Shown here in pieces: positions 19,963-28,899 of a stretch of DNA of 64,000 bases. Each line of letters begins with the position of its first letter. The first letter of the stretch is position 1. A program made the position numbers and the translations under genes. Origin of the DNA: Sphingobium baderi. GTDB taxonomy: Bacteria > Pseudomonadota > Alphaproteobacteria > Sphingomonadales > Sphingomonadaceae. The stretch spans positions 2,188,501-2,252,500 of the forward strand of contig NZ_CP013264.1 of the NCBI RefSeq assembly GCF_001456115.1, written 5' to 3'. The notes under the pieces were generated by a model, which was not told the origin of the DNA, did no database searches, and worked only from the letters and a program-made list of their open reading frames with translations.

Positions 19963-21033
19963 ATGACGACCATCGCGCCCGGTTCCACTATCGGCATCCT
20001 CGGCGGCGGGCAGCTCGGCCGGATGATCGCCATCGCCGCCGCGCAGCTTGGCTATCGCACGCACATCTACGCGCCGGAGGACAGCGGCCCCGCCGCTGAT
20101 GTGTCATCGCGATGGACGCAGGGCGCTTATGAGGATGTCGCCGCGCTCGCCGCCTTCGCGGATGCGGTCGATGTCGTCACTTATGAGTTTGAGAATATCG
20201 ACCCTGTGGCGGTGGATGTGCTTGTTACCCATGGTCTTGTTCGCCCCAGTGCACAGGCGCTGCGCGTCGCGCAGGACCGCCTCGCCGAAAAGCGGTTCGT
20301 TAGCGATCTGGGGGGGCTGACCGCGCCCTTCGCCTCGGTGGAAAGCCTGCAAGACCTTGAGGCGGCGATTGAACGGATCGGCGGCCGCGCCATCCTCAAG
20401 ACCAATCGCATGGGTTATGACGGCAAGGGACAGGCGCGGCTCAGCGGGCCGGGCGATGTCGCCGCGGCATGGGGCGCCATCGGCCGTCAAAGTGCCATCC
20501 TCGAAGGATTCGTGACCTTTGAAGAGGAATTTTCGGTGATCCTCGTTCGGGGGAGCGATGGACAGGTCCGGTTCTGGGATTCTGCCGCCAATGTCCATGT
20601 CGACGGCATCCTCGCCACCTCCACCGTGCCGGCCGGGCCGCTGATCGAGGGGCAGGTCGCGCAGGCCCAGGCTCTCGCGCGGCAAGTGGCGGACGCGCTT
20701 GGATATGTCGGCGTGCTGACGCTCGAATTTTTCGCCAGCTCCCATGGTCCCGTTTTCAACGAAATGGCCCCGCGCGTTCACAATAGCGGCCACTGGACGA
20801 TCGAGGGCGCTGTCACCAGCCAGTTCGAAAACCATGTCCGGGCGATTTGCGGCCTGCCGCTGGGCGATACGGGACTTGCCGCCAGGCGCGCGCAGATGCA
20901 CAACCTGATCGGCGCGGACGCAAATGACTGGCAGGCGATCCTGTCCGATCCGGCCAATCATTTGCATCTTTATGGCAAGCATGAAGCGCGCCCCGGCCGC
21001 AAGATGGGCCATGTCACGCGGCTGACGCTGTGA
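19963..21033 (+). CDS. purK: N5-carboxyaminoimidazole ribonucleotide synthase PurK
   Basis: 356 residues, ATP-grasp fold. GILGGGQLGRMIAIAAAQLG is the N-terminal nucleotide-fold signature; AILKTNRMGYDGKGQ and EEEFSVILVRG form the ATP-binding region; NEMAPRVHNSGHWTIEG carries metal and phosphate ligands. It makes N5-CAIR from AIR, ATP and bicarbonate for PurE. The ATG at 19963 lies immediately after the purE stop. Confidence 0.96.
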   Translation: MTTIAPGSTIGILGGGQLGRMIAIAAAQLGYRTHIYAPEDSGPAADVSSRWTQGAYEDVAALAAFADAVDVVTYEFENIDPVAVDVLVTHGLVRPSAQALRVAQDRLAEKRFVSDLGGLTAPFASVESLQDLEAAIERIGGRAILKTNRMGYDGKGQARLSGPGDVAAAWGAIGRQSAILEGFVTFEEEFSVILVRGSDGQVRFWDSAANVHVDGILATSTVPAGPLIEGQVAQAQALARQVADALGYVGVLTLEFFASSHGPVFNEMAPRVHNSGHWTIEGAVTSQFENHVRAICGLPLGDTGLAARRAQMHNLIGADANDWQAILSDPANHLHLYGKHEARPGRKMGHVTRLTL

Positions 21034-21530
21034 GCGAAGGGATGGAAATCGTCCTCGTCCTGGCCCGCGCCGACAATGGCGTCATCGGCCGGGGCGGCGG
21101 CCTGCCATGGCGATTGTCCGCCGACCTCAAACATTTCAAGGCGCTCACCCTGGGCCATCCCATGGTCATGGGCCGCAAGACATTCGATAGCCTGCCCGGC
21201 CTGCTGCCCGGCCGCCGCCACATCGTCTTGACCCGTGACAGGGAATGGGCGGGCAAGGGTGCCGAAATCGCGCATGACGTCGAAGGCGCAGTCCGTCTCG
21301 CGGCCGCGTCCACCGTCATGGTAATCGGCGGCGCGGACATCTATCGGCAATTTCTGCCGCGCGCACATCGTATCGAACTCACCGAAATTCATATGGATGT
21401 GGTGGGCGACACCGCTATCCCTTATCCCGATCCCGCCGATTGGGAAGAAATCGCCCGCGAAGACTTTGCGATGGAGAGGGATGCCCCCGCCTATAGCTTC
21501 GTTACCTTCCGGCGGCGCATCGGCGCGTGA
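21030..21530 (+). CDS. folA: Dihydrofolate reductase
   Basis: 166 residues. ARADNGVIGRGGGLPWRLSADLKHFKALT holds the Met20-loop region and the catalytic acidic residue; VMGRKTFDSLP and VIGGADIYRQFLP are the NADPH-binding motifs. It makes tetrahydrofolate. The GTG at 21030 overlaps the purK stop (GTGA); an ATG at 21042 preceded by AAGGG is an alternative start. Linkage to purine genes fits shared folate demand. Confidence 0.95.
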   Translation: MSEGMEIVLVLARADNGVIGRGGGLPWRLSADLKHFKALTLGHPMVMGRKTFDSLPGLLPGRRHIVLTRDREWAGKGAEIAHDVEGAVRLAAASTVMVIGGADIYRQFLPRAHRIELTEIHMDVVGDTAIPYPDPADWEEIAREDFAMERDAPAYSFVTFRRRIGA

Positions 21531-21576
21531 TGCCCATGCATTGCGTCTCGCTCGCCCTGTCCTTATAGCGCGCGCC

Positions 21577-22515
21577 ATGGAGCGGCTGGAAAGCGGCGCA
21601 CCGGTTCCCGTGCATCTGCGCGGCTCGATCATGGCGCTGGGCAATTTCGATGGATTTCATCGCGGTCATCAGGCCGTGGTTTCCCGCGCGATCGAATGGG
21701 CCAAGACGGAAGGGCGCCCCGCCATAGTCGCCACGTTCGACCCGCATCCCATGCGCTTTTTCCGGCCTGACGCGCCGCCTTTCCGCCTGACCACGCTGGA
21801 CCAGCGGCAGGCGCTGTTCGCCCGGGCCGGGGCGGATGCGATGCAGCTTTTCGCCTTCAATGCAGAGTTTGCCGGGCGCACCGCCGAGCAGTTCGTCCAG
21901 TTGCTGGTGGATATGGGCGTTGCGGGGGTCGTCACCGGCAAAGATTTCACCTTCGGCAAAGGGCGCAGCGGCTCGACCGATCGGCTGGCTCAGCTATGTG
22001 CGGCAGTGGGCATGGCGGCGCAAGCGGTCGCGCCCGTCGCGGTGCAGGATGGCCAGGTCATTTCCTCAAGCCGTATTCGCGATGCGTTGAAAACCGGTGA
22101 TTGCGAAACTGCCACCCGCCTGCTCACACGGCCTTTCGCGATCCAGGGCAACGTGCAGCATGGCGACAAGATCGGCCGGACGATCGGTTTTCCGACCGCC
22201 AATCTCGACCTTGGTACATATCTGCGCCCGGCCTATGGCATCTACGCGGTGCGCGGGATGCTCCCCGATGGCCGCGTGCTGGACGGCGCGGCTAATCTTG
22301 GCATCCGCCCCAGCTTCGATCCGCCCAAGGAGCTGCTGGAGCCGCATTTCTTCGACTTTGCCGAAAGCCTCTACGATCAGGTCATCGAAGTGCAGATGAT
22401 CCGCTATCTGCGGCCCGAGGCGAAATTTGACGGGCTGGACGCCCTGATGGCGCAGATCGCAAAGGATTGCGACGATGCGCGGCAAATCCTTGCGGGAACG
22501 CCCCACCTCGCTTAA
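21577..22515 (+). CDS. ribF: Bifunctional riboflavin kinase/FMN adenylyltransferase RibF
   Basis: 312 residues. The N-terminal adenylyltransferase has ALGNFDGFHRGHQAVV (nucleotide-binding HxGH) and a VVTGKDFTFGKGRSG loop followed by SSRIRDAL. The C-terminal kinase has GRTIGFPTANLDL (PTAN motif) and AANLGIRPSFD. It makes FMN and FAD. The ATG at 21577 gives a short lead before the core; 21631 is a possible later start. It is 46 bp after folA and 45 bp before ileS. Confidence 0.95.
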   Translation: MERLESGAPVPVHLRGSIMALGNFDGFHRGHQAVVSRAIEWAKTEGRPAIVATFDPHPMRFFRPDAPPFRLTTLDQRQALFARAGADAMQLFAFNAEFAGRTAEQFVQLLVDMGVAGVVTGKDFTFGKGRSGSTDRLAQLCAAVGMAAQAVAPVAVQDGQVISSSRIRDALKTGDCETATRLLTRPFAIQGNVQHGDKIGRTIGFPTANLDLGTYLRPAYGIYAVRGMLPDGRVLDGAANLGIRPSFDPPKELLEPHFFDFAESLYDQVIEVQMIRYLRPEAKFDGLDALMAQIAKDCDDARQILAGTPHLA

Positions 22516-22560
22516 TGCCCGCGGGTAATGCAGCATATGGCGTAATTGCGCGGACCCTTC

Positions 22561-25449
22561 ATGACCGATCAGCCTGATTATAAATCCACCGTTTTCCTCC
22601 CCGTCACCGACTTCCCGATGAAGGCGGGCCTCGCCCAGAAGGAACCGGCGATCCTTGCGCGCTGGGAGGCGATGGACCTTTACGGCAAGCTGCGGGAACG
22701 GCGGAAGGGCCGAACACGCTTCATCCTGCATGACGGCCCGCCCTACGCCAATGGCGACATCCATATGGGCCATGCGATGAACAAGGTGCTGAAGGACATC
22801 ATCGTCCGCAGCCAGTCGCTGTTGGGCAAGGATGCGCCTTATGTGCCCGGCTGGGATTGCCACGGCCTGCCGATCGAATGGAAGATCGAGGAGGAGTATC
22901 GCAAGAAGAAACAGAACAAGGACGAGGTTCCGGCGCAGGAATTCCGTGCCCAATGCCGTGCCTATGCGGATAAGTGGGTCGGCGTTCAGAAGGAGCAGTT
23001 CAAGCGCCTGGGCGTGATGGGCGATTGGGACGATCCCTATCTCACCATGAAGTTCGACGCCGAAGCTACCATCGTCGGCGAGCTACTGAAATTCGCGGAA
23101 AGCGGCCAGCTTTATCGCGGGGCCAAGCCCGTCATGTGGTCCCCGGTCGAAAAGACCGCGCTGGCCGAAGCGGAAGTGGAATATGAGGACATCGTCTCGA
23201 CCCAGATCGACGTGGCGTTCGAGATCGTGGAAGCCCCGAACGCGCCGGAACTGGTCGGCGCCCACGCGGTGATCTGGACGACGACGCCGTGGACGATTCC
23301 GGTCAATCAGGCTTTGGCTTATGGCGAGACGATCGCATATTCGCATTTTCTTGCAAGCGATGATCGGCGCTATGTTGTTGCGTTCGATCTCGTTGACGCC
23401 TTTCTAGCGCGCACGGGGCTAAAGTTAGCCGATTTCGAGAATACGCCAGCAGACATCGCCATCGAAGATTTGACGCACTTTGAGTTGGATAATTCTTATA
23501 TCGGATCAAAGCTCGCCGGAGCCGTCGCCCGTCATCCGATGCACGCCCTTGGCAGATTCTTCGCCAAGCCGCGCCCGTTCCTTGCGGGCGATTTCGTGAC
23601 CACCGACGCGGGCACGGGTCTTGTCCACATGGCGCCCGACCATGGCGAGGACGACTTCGCGCTCTGCAAGGCGCACGGCATCAACCCCGTCTTCGCAGTC
23701 GAAGGCGACGGCAAATATCGCGAGGACTGGCTCTGGCTCGGCGGGCAGGGGAGCGTCATCAACGCCAAATTCGTCAGCAAGGACGGCCCGATCTGCACCG
23801 ACCTGCGTGAAGCAGGCGGCCTGCTCGCCGCGTCGGATGACTTCAGGCACAGCTATCCCCATAGCTGGCGGTCCAAGGCGAAGATCATCTTCCGCTGCAC
23901 TCCGCAATGGTTCATCCCGATGGACAAGCCGCAGGACGGTGTGCCGGTCGATGTCGACGGCAGCTTCCTGCCCACGCCCGTCATTGTCGGCAACGGCCCG
24001 ACGCTGCGCGACGTGGCGCTCGACGCCATCGCCCATACCCGCTGGGTGCCTGAGCGTTCGACCAACCGCATCCGCTCCATGGTGGAGGGCCGCCCGGACT
24101 GGGTGATCTCCCGCCAGCGCGCATGGGGCGTGCCTATCGCGCTCTATGTTCATCGCAAGAGCGGTGAATATCTCGTTGATAAAGCTGTCAATGAACGCAT
24201 CATCCAAGCCTTCAAACAGGGCGGCGCGGACGCATGGTTCGGCGCGGATCATCAGGCATTGCTCGGCCCGGATTACGATCTTGCCGACTATGAGGTGGTG
24301 AACGATATCCTCGACGTCTGGTTCGATTCAGGCTCGACCCACGCCTTCACCGTCGAAGCGCGCTATGGCGATGACGTGCGCGCGGACCTGTATCTCGAAG
24401 GGTCCGACCAGCATCGCGGCTGGTTCCAGTCGTCCCTTCTCGAAAGCTGTGGCACGCGCGGTCGCGCGCCCTATGACGCCGTCCTCACCCACGGCTTCGC
24501 GCTGGACGGGCAGGGCCGCAAAATGTCGAAAAGCCTCGGCAATGTGGTCGATCCGCTCAAGGTCATCGCCGAAAGCGGTTCCGACATTCTGCGCGTATGG
24601 GTGGCCAGCACCGACTATTTCGATGATGTCCGCATCGGCAAGGAAGTGCTGGCAGGATCATCCGATGCCTATCGCAAACTCCGTAACACTTTCCGGTATT
24701 TGCTGGGCGCTCTTTCCGATTTCTCGGAAGAAGAGAAGCTGCCCGTTAGCCAGATGCCGGAACTGGAACGCTATATGCTCCATCTCCTCGCAGAGTTGGA
24801 CGCGGAGTTGCGCGGCGTGGTCGACAAGGCAGCGGACAGCGAGAACTGGCTGGAATTCAGCCGCTACACCCGCGCGCTGATGGACTTTGCCAATAGCGAC
24901 CTGTCGGCCTTCTTCTTCGACATCCGCAAGGACTGTCTCTATTGCGATGCGAAGTCGGACCCCAGGCGCCGCGCCTATCGCACCGTGCTTGATACGCTGT
25001 TCCATGCGCTCGTTCGCTATGCCGCGCCGATCATCCCCTTCACCGCCGAGGAAGTGTGGCAAAGCCGCTTCCCCAATGAAGAGGAAAGCGTCCATTTCCT
25101 GGAATGGCCGGAAGTCGACCGCCACTGGGTGAACCATGGGCTGGGCGAAAAATGGGCTGAAATCCGCGACCAGCGCGATCAGGTCAACGAAGCCATAGAG
25201 CCGCTGCGCCGCGAAAAGATCGTGCGATCCAGCCTGGAGGCCGATGTGGCGATGGGTGAACTGGTGCCCGTGGGCGATGTGGACTTTGCCGAAGTCGCCA
25301 TCGTTGCCCGCGTCGAAATGGGCGTGGGCGATGGGATCATTGTAAAGCCGTCGCAATGGCATAAATGCGGCCGCTGCTGGCGGTTGCTGCCGGAGGTGAA
25401 GGAGGATGGCGCCTTGTGCGACCGCTGTGACGAGGTGCTGAAGGCATGA
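22561..25449 (+). CDS. ileS: Isoleucyl-tRNA synthetase
   Basis: 962 residues, class I synthetase. HIGH-type motif in YANGDIHMGHAMNK (about 61-74), GWDCHGLPIE, a CP1 editing domain (about 200-400) with TTPWTIP and DAGTGLVHMAPDHGEDD, KMSKS in GRKMSKSLGN (about 651), and a C-terminal zinc knuckle CGRCWR...CDRC (about 934-957). Length is typical for the bacterial enzyme. A segment of the editing domain (about 23330-23520) uses codons unlike the rest, including CTA and TTA. lspA overlaps the stop by 4 bp. Confidence 0.97.
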   Translation: MTDQPDYKSTVFLPVTDFPMKAGLAQKEPAILARWEAMDLYGKLRERRKGRTRFILHDGPPYANGDIHMGHAMNKVLKDIIVRSQSLLGKDAPYVPGWDCHGLPIEWKIEEEYRKKKQNKDEVPAQEFRAQCRAYADKWVGVQKEQFKRLGVMGDWDDPYLTMKFDAEATIVGELLKFAESGQLYRGAKPVMWSPVEKTALAEAEVEYEDIVSTQIDVAFEIVEAPNAPELVGAHAVIWTTTPWTIPVNQALAYGETIAYSHFLASDDRRYVVAFDLVDAFLARTGLKLADFENTPADIAIEDLTHFELDNSYIGSKLAGAVARHPMHALGRFFAKPRPFLAGDFVTTDAGTGLVHMAPDHGEDDFALCKAHGINPVFAVEGDGKYREDWLWLGGQGSVINAKFVSKDGPICTDLREAGGLLAASDDFRHSYPHSWRSKAKIIFRCTPQWFIPMDKPQDGVPVDVDGSFLPTPVIVGNGPTLRDVALDAIAHTRWVPERSTNRIRSMVEGRPDWVISRQRAWGVPIALYVHRKSGEYLVDKAVNERIIQAFKQGGADAWFGADHQALLGPDYDLADYEVVNDILDVWFDSGSTHAFTVEARYGDDVRADLYLEGSDQHRGWFQSSLLESCGTRGRAPYDAVLTHGFALDGQGRKMSKSLGNVVDPLKVIAESGSDILRVWVASTDYFDDVRIGKEVLAGSSDAYRKLRNTFRYLLGALSDFSEEEKLPVSQMPELERYMLHLLAELDAELRGVVDKAADSENWLEFSRYTRALMDFANSDLSAFFFDIRKDCLYCDAKSDPRRRAYRTVLDTLFHALVRYAAPIIPFTAEEVWQSRFPNEEESVHFLEWPEVDRHWVNHGLGEKWAEIRDQRDQVNEAIEPLRREKIVRSSLEADVAMGELVPVGDVDFAEVAIVARVEMGVGDGIIVKPSQWHKCGRCWRLLPEVKEDGALCDRCDEVLKA

Positions 25450-25964
25450 CTGCTCCCGCCGTCAATCATCGCCCCCTGGGTCTGACTATCGCAATCGTTA
25501 CGCTCGCGCTGGATCAGCTTGTCAAATATACCGTTACCTATCCGCTCGCGCTCAAGAGCAGGGGGGAGGAAGGGATCGATATTTTGCCAATCTTCCGCCT
25601 GCGCTGGCTGGAAAATCGGGGCGTATCCATGGGTTTCTTCCATGCCGATACGGACCTGATGCGCTGGCTGCTGGTTGGCATGACCATGGTGATCGCGATT
25701 TTCGTGGGCGTGTGGATGTGGCGGGAAAAGGCGCGGCAAGATGTGGCGGCGCTTGGCCTGGTGCTGGGCGGGGCGATCGGCAATATCGTCGATCGGATAC
25801 GGCTCGGCTATGTGGTCGATTATGCCGATCTGCATTTCGGCGAATGGCGGCCCTTCCTGATTTTCAACCTGGCCGACGCCGCGATCACCATCGGCGTGCT
25901 GATCCTGCTTGCGCGCGCGCTTTTGCTGCGCGAGAAGGGCGCAAAGACGGAGTCATTGAACTAA
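25446..25964 (+). CDS. lspA: Lipoprotein signal peptidase II
   Basis: 172 residues, four membrane helices. Catalytic aspartates are in GNIVDRIRLGYVVDY and FNLADAAITIG, the two family signatures; an ENRGVSMGFF motif is also present. It cleaves the signal peptide of diacylglyceryl-modified prolipoproteins. It overlaps ileS (ATGA) and the next gene (TAATG), and the next gene encodes a lipoprotein that would be its own substrate. Confidence 0.96.
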   Translation: MTAPAVNHRPLGLTIAIVTLALDQLVKYTVTYPLALKSRGEEGIDILPIFRLRWLENRGVSMGFFHADTDLMRWLLVGMTMVIAIFVGVWMWREKARQDVAALGLVLGGAIGNIVDRIRLGYVVDYADLHFGEWRPFLIFNLADAAITIGVLILLARALLLREKGAKTESLN

Positions 25965-26374
25965 TGCGTAAACTGATCCTTGCTGCTGGCCTGCTGGCCA
26001 CCTTGTCCGCTTGCGGTTCGTCGGGGCTGTTCGATCGCGAACGTCCGGATGAATTTGCTGTGTCGCGTCAGGCGCCGCTCGTGATTCCGCCTGATTTCGC
26101 GCTGGTTCCGCCCGCGCCCGGCGCACCTTCCGCCGCTACCGTGGATTCGAGCCGCGCCGCGATGGAAGCGATGTTCGGCGGTCCGGCCGCCCGCAGCGCG
26201 ACTGAGAGCGCCGCTCTTTCTGCTGCGGGACGCGGTAATGCCGCTCCCGGCATCCGGTCGTCCGCGGGCGATCCCGCGACGGAGGTGGTGGAAAAGGGGG
26301 AAACCACGCGTGACATCATTGCCGCGCCGGAAGGCGATGGTCAGGATGCTCGCGCTTCGGTTCCTCAGCAATAA
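25964..26374 (+). CDS. DUF3035-family lipoprotein
   Basis: 136 residues. A lipoprotein leader ends in the lipobox LSAC (Cys about 19). It is followed by the family feature RPDEFAVSRQAPLVIPPDFAL, then an alanine/glycine-rich, probably disordered tail. DUF3035 proteins are alphaproteobacterial outer-membrane-associated lipoproteins of unknown function and are often next to lspA, as here. It shares 1 bp with the lspA stop, so it is co-translated. Confidence 0.85.
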   Translation: MRKLILAAGLLATLSACGSSGLFDRERPDEFAVSRQAPLVIPPDFALVPPAPGAPSAATVDSSRAAMEAMFGGPAARSATESAALSAAGRGNAAPGIRSSAGDPATEVVEKGETTRDIIAAPEGDGQDARASVPQQ

Positions 26375-26385
26375 TCCGGTAGCGG

Positions 26386-26417
26386 CGGATAGGCCGGGAT
26401 CATTCCCGGCCCATCCG
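26386..26417. terminator. Hairpin between convergent lspA operon and arsR-like gene
   Basis: GGCCGGGA (26392-26399), TCAT loop, TCCCGGCC (26404-26411), extended by CGGAT/ATCCG after one mismatch. A strong stem 11 bp after the lipoprotein stop and before the opposing regulator stop. No clear T-run on the plus strand; it may act in both directions. Confidence 0.55.
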
Positions 26418-26434
26418 TATATGAAAACAAGCCG

Positions 26435-26767
26435 CTAGAGGCTGTCTTCAACAAAGGATTTGAACCGCGACAAGGTCGAATCCCATTGCGCGCCAACCTT
26501 ATCGAGCCAGAGCCGGGCGCCTTCGATTGCTTCCCTTCGCAAGGCAAAATGCACTTCGCGGCCGCTTCGGGTCCGTTGGACCAGACCGGCCTCACGCAGC
26601 ACATTCAGATGCTTGGCTACGGCCTGTCTGCTGATCGGCAGGTCTTCCCCCATTTGCGCGATTGATCGCTTATGTCCGTCAGCCAGTTGTGCGACCAAGC
26701 CCAATCTCGTCTGATCGCCCAGAGCCGCAAACAGGCGTGCGGGGTCGGGATGCTCAGCCAGTGACAT
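26435..26767 (-). CDS. ArsR-family winged-helix regulator
   Basis: 110 residues. A winged helix-turn-helix fills the protein: LFAALGDQTRLGLVAQLADG, recognition region PISRQAVAKHLNVLREAGLVQ, and a wing RTRSGREVHFAL. The metal-binding ELCVCDL motif of true metal sensors is absent. It overlaps the SRPBCC gene upstream by 14 bp. ArsR regulators paired with SRPBCC/AHSA1 proteins are a frequent two-gene unit, usually autoregulated; the signal is unknown. Confidence 0.9.
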   Translation of the reverse strand: MSLAEHPDPARLFAALGDQTRLGLVAQLADGHKRSIAQMGEDLPISRQAVAKHLNVLREAGLVQRTRSGREVHFALRREAIEGARLWLDKVGAQWDSTLSRFKSFVEDSL

Positions 26768-27209
26768 AGTCGTTTATATTTTTGACTTGTTCGGTCCAAC
26801 CGCCTTCATTGTCGCGCATGACATTGGTGCGGCGAGGTTCCGGCACCTTGTCGAAGCCGCTTTCGGTGACGGTGAGGCATGTGCCTCCGGTCGTGGGTGT
26901 CAGGATAAACTCGACCAGCGTCCATTCGGGAACCGGAATGCTGCTGTCCATCAAATCCTTGTCGCCGCCTGTCGCGGGCCATTCAAACGCAAATCGCGTC
27001 ATGGGTTCGATGGCGACTATCCGCGCTTCCCAGCGATAATCTTCATAGCCGGGATAGGTCATATGCCCGGTGGATGGCTTTCCGATCTCAAAGGGCTGGT
27101 CGAGCGCGACCCGAAACCATGTCCCGAATTTCTCATGATTGACGAGCGCATCCCAGACTTGCTCCAGCGGCGCCGCGATCTCGATCGTTTTAACGATGGC
27201 GTTTGTCAT
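26754..27209 (-). CDS. SRPBCC/AHSA1-domain protein
   Basis: 151 residues of a START-like hydrophobic-cavity fold: VKTIEIAAPLEQVWDALVNHEKFGTWF at the N-terminus, PMTRFAFEWPA mid-domain, and TCLTVTESGFDKVPE plus the long C-terminal helix. The ATG at 27209 has AGGAGG about 7 bp upstream and fits homologues; the frame is open to 27263. First gene of a two-gene unit with the ArsR regulator. The ligand is unknown. Confidence 0.88.
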   Translation of the reverse strand: MTNAIVKTIEIAAPLEQVWDALVNHEKFGTWFRVALDQPFEIGKPSTGHMTYPGYEDYRWEARIVAIEPMTRFAFEWPATGGDKDLMDSSIPVPEWTLVEFILTPTTGGTCLTVTESGFDKVPEPRRTNVMRDNEGGWTEQVKNINDYVTG

Positions 27210-27280
27210 ATATGCAACCTCCTGATTGCCTATATGAGTTGGAAAGGGATGAAATGCAACCAATAGATTGCACTTCTCAT

Positions 27281-28807
27281 TCAGGACGGTTTGTATGCGA
27301 TCCGCGCCGTTCCATTGGCGCGAACGGGCAGGTGCAATCCTTGACCGAAAGCTCTGATCTGTCCGATTTCCACCGCCCCCAGATCGGTCGTAATCAGAAA
27401 ATCTCCAGTCTGTCTTTCACTGATCGCACGCCGGATCTTGATCAGAAGTTCCGCTATGTCTTCGGAAAAATTCTGGGTGAGGGATTGCGCGATAAGGGTG
27501 CTGACCGCCGGGTTCTTGCCGAGCGCCAGCAACAGGTCTCCGCTCAAGGCATCGGTGCTCCCAGCCACGGCCAGAGCGTCGAAATGGACTTGTGGTGAAT
27601 TGGGGGCATTGCGGGGGATGGCTGTCATCCATATCCGGCCATGAACTTCATCCGCCTTGCCGCCGGCTGCGGGACGAACGGCCAATGTAAGGCCCACCGC
27701 GATGCGCCCGCCGGTCGTGCCATAGGCTTCGACATTCTCGAAGCGAGCGACCACCGGCCCGATGGCGGGCAATTCGAACGGCGTTTGCGACCGTTTGGCC
27801 AAAGCGCGCATAATCACCGGTTCCAGTTCACTATAGTCGGCGGTCACGGGGATGAAGAAATGGAATTGCCCGTCCGTTTTGTCTGATGCCGGCGGCGGAA
27901 GCGGGGTCGGTTTCGTAGGATCGGGCCGATTGCCGACAAATGTTTCGGTAACGGCTTCGATGCCCAGATTGAACCGCAGCCGGCTGCCCTGCATCGCATA
28001 GCCATTATAGAGAATCCTGAGCGGCGTGACGCGCATCCATACCGGTGGATTTCTTTCATTCAACAAGACCGACGTGAAGCTTTTCCGCCATAAATCTTCC
28101 ACTTGGGCCGGAATGTTGGAGCGGGCCAGTTCGCGCGGCAGATCGCGTTCAAGTGTCTGGATGATGGGGCGCAGTTTCTGGTCCGCCTCATCGGTGAAAG
28201 TGATGCGCTGGCCCAGAAAATCGATTCCCGGCGCTTTGGTCCAGTCATATCTCAGGCGGACCGTCCCGCGCGGACGCCAATCCTTGCCAAGATCCAACCT
28301 GATCCGCGCATGCGCCAGGGCGGAGCCGGTAGCGGTTTCACCCTTCAATATCCCGCCGACATCACGGGCGCTGATCTGGGCATGGATGGGGACATCGGCC
28401 ACGATATCCTGCCCTTCCCCCCGCAGTCGGATTGGCCCTCGGGTTACGACGCCCACGATCGTGCAACTGATTGGGGGCGTGACGTTCAGCTTCGCGCCCA
28501 GGATTTTGACGCGTTGTGGGGGAATGCAGCGGGGAGAATGTTTGTTGATCGTCCATAGCTGGCGCGGGATGGCCTGCTCCACGGCATGCCGTATGGCGCC
28601 TGAATCGATATCGACCGGGACAGAGAGGGTGGAAGCCTCCCGCGGAACGGGAACCGGGTCATGGGCGCGGGGCGGCGCTTTCACCGGTTTGGGCTGGGAG
28701 CAACCGGTTGCCAGCCCTGCAAGGCAAAGAACAAGGACAGCATGGCGCGGAATATGGGACGATAGGGATGCCGTGCTATCCGTGCCCTTGTGTCTGAATT
28801 GCGCCAC
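27281..28807 (-). CDS. DUF4403 family lipoprotein
   Basis: About 508 residues. The N-terminus has a lipoprotein leader ending in GLATGC, so it is predicted to be lipid-anchored on the periplasmic side. The body is beta-rich with the DUF4403 pattern: IPRQLWTINKHS early, tandem lipid-binding-like domains, and closing IAELLIKIRRAISE. Function is unknown. The GTG at 28807 after GGGGGGA is the preferred start; a TTG at 28834 is also possible. Confidence 0.78.
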   Translation of the reverse strand: MAQFRHKGTDSTASLSSHIPRHAVLVLCLAGLATGCSQPKPVKAPPRAHDPVPVPREASTLSVPVDIDSGAIRHAVEQAIPRQLWTINKHSPRCIPPQRVKILGAKLNVTPPISCTIVGVVTRGPIRLRGEGQDIVADVPIHAQISARDVGGILKGETATGSALAHARIRLDLGKDWRPRGTVRLRYDWTKAPGIDFLGQRITFTDEADQKLRPIIQTLERDLPRELARSNIPAQVEDLWRKSFTSVLLNERNPPVWMRVTPLRILYNGYAMQGSRLRFNLGIEAVTETFVGNRPDPTKPTPLPPPASDKTDGQFHFFIPVTADYSELEPVIMRALAKRSQTPFELPAIGPVVARFENVEAYGTTGGRIAVGLTLAVRPAAGGKADEVHGRIWMTAIPRNAPNSPQVHFDALAVAGSTDALSGDLLLALGKNPAVSTLIAQSLTQNFSEDIAELLIKIRRAISERQTGDFLITTDLGAVEIGQIRAFGQGLHLPVRANGTARIAYKPS

Positions 28808-28899
28808 CAATCCCCCCGTCCCAACAGCGTGCAACGTCGATTATCGCAGGACGCCCGAAACAATGTTCCGTTCCATCCGCTTGCGATGCGGACGGGGCG

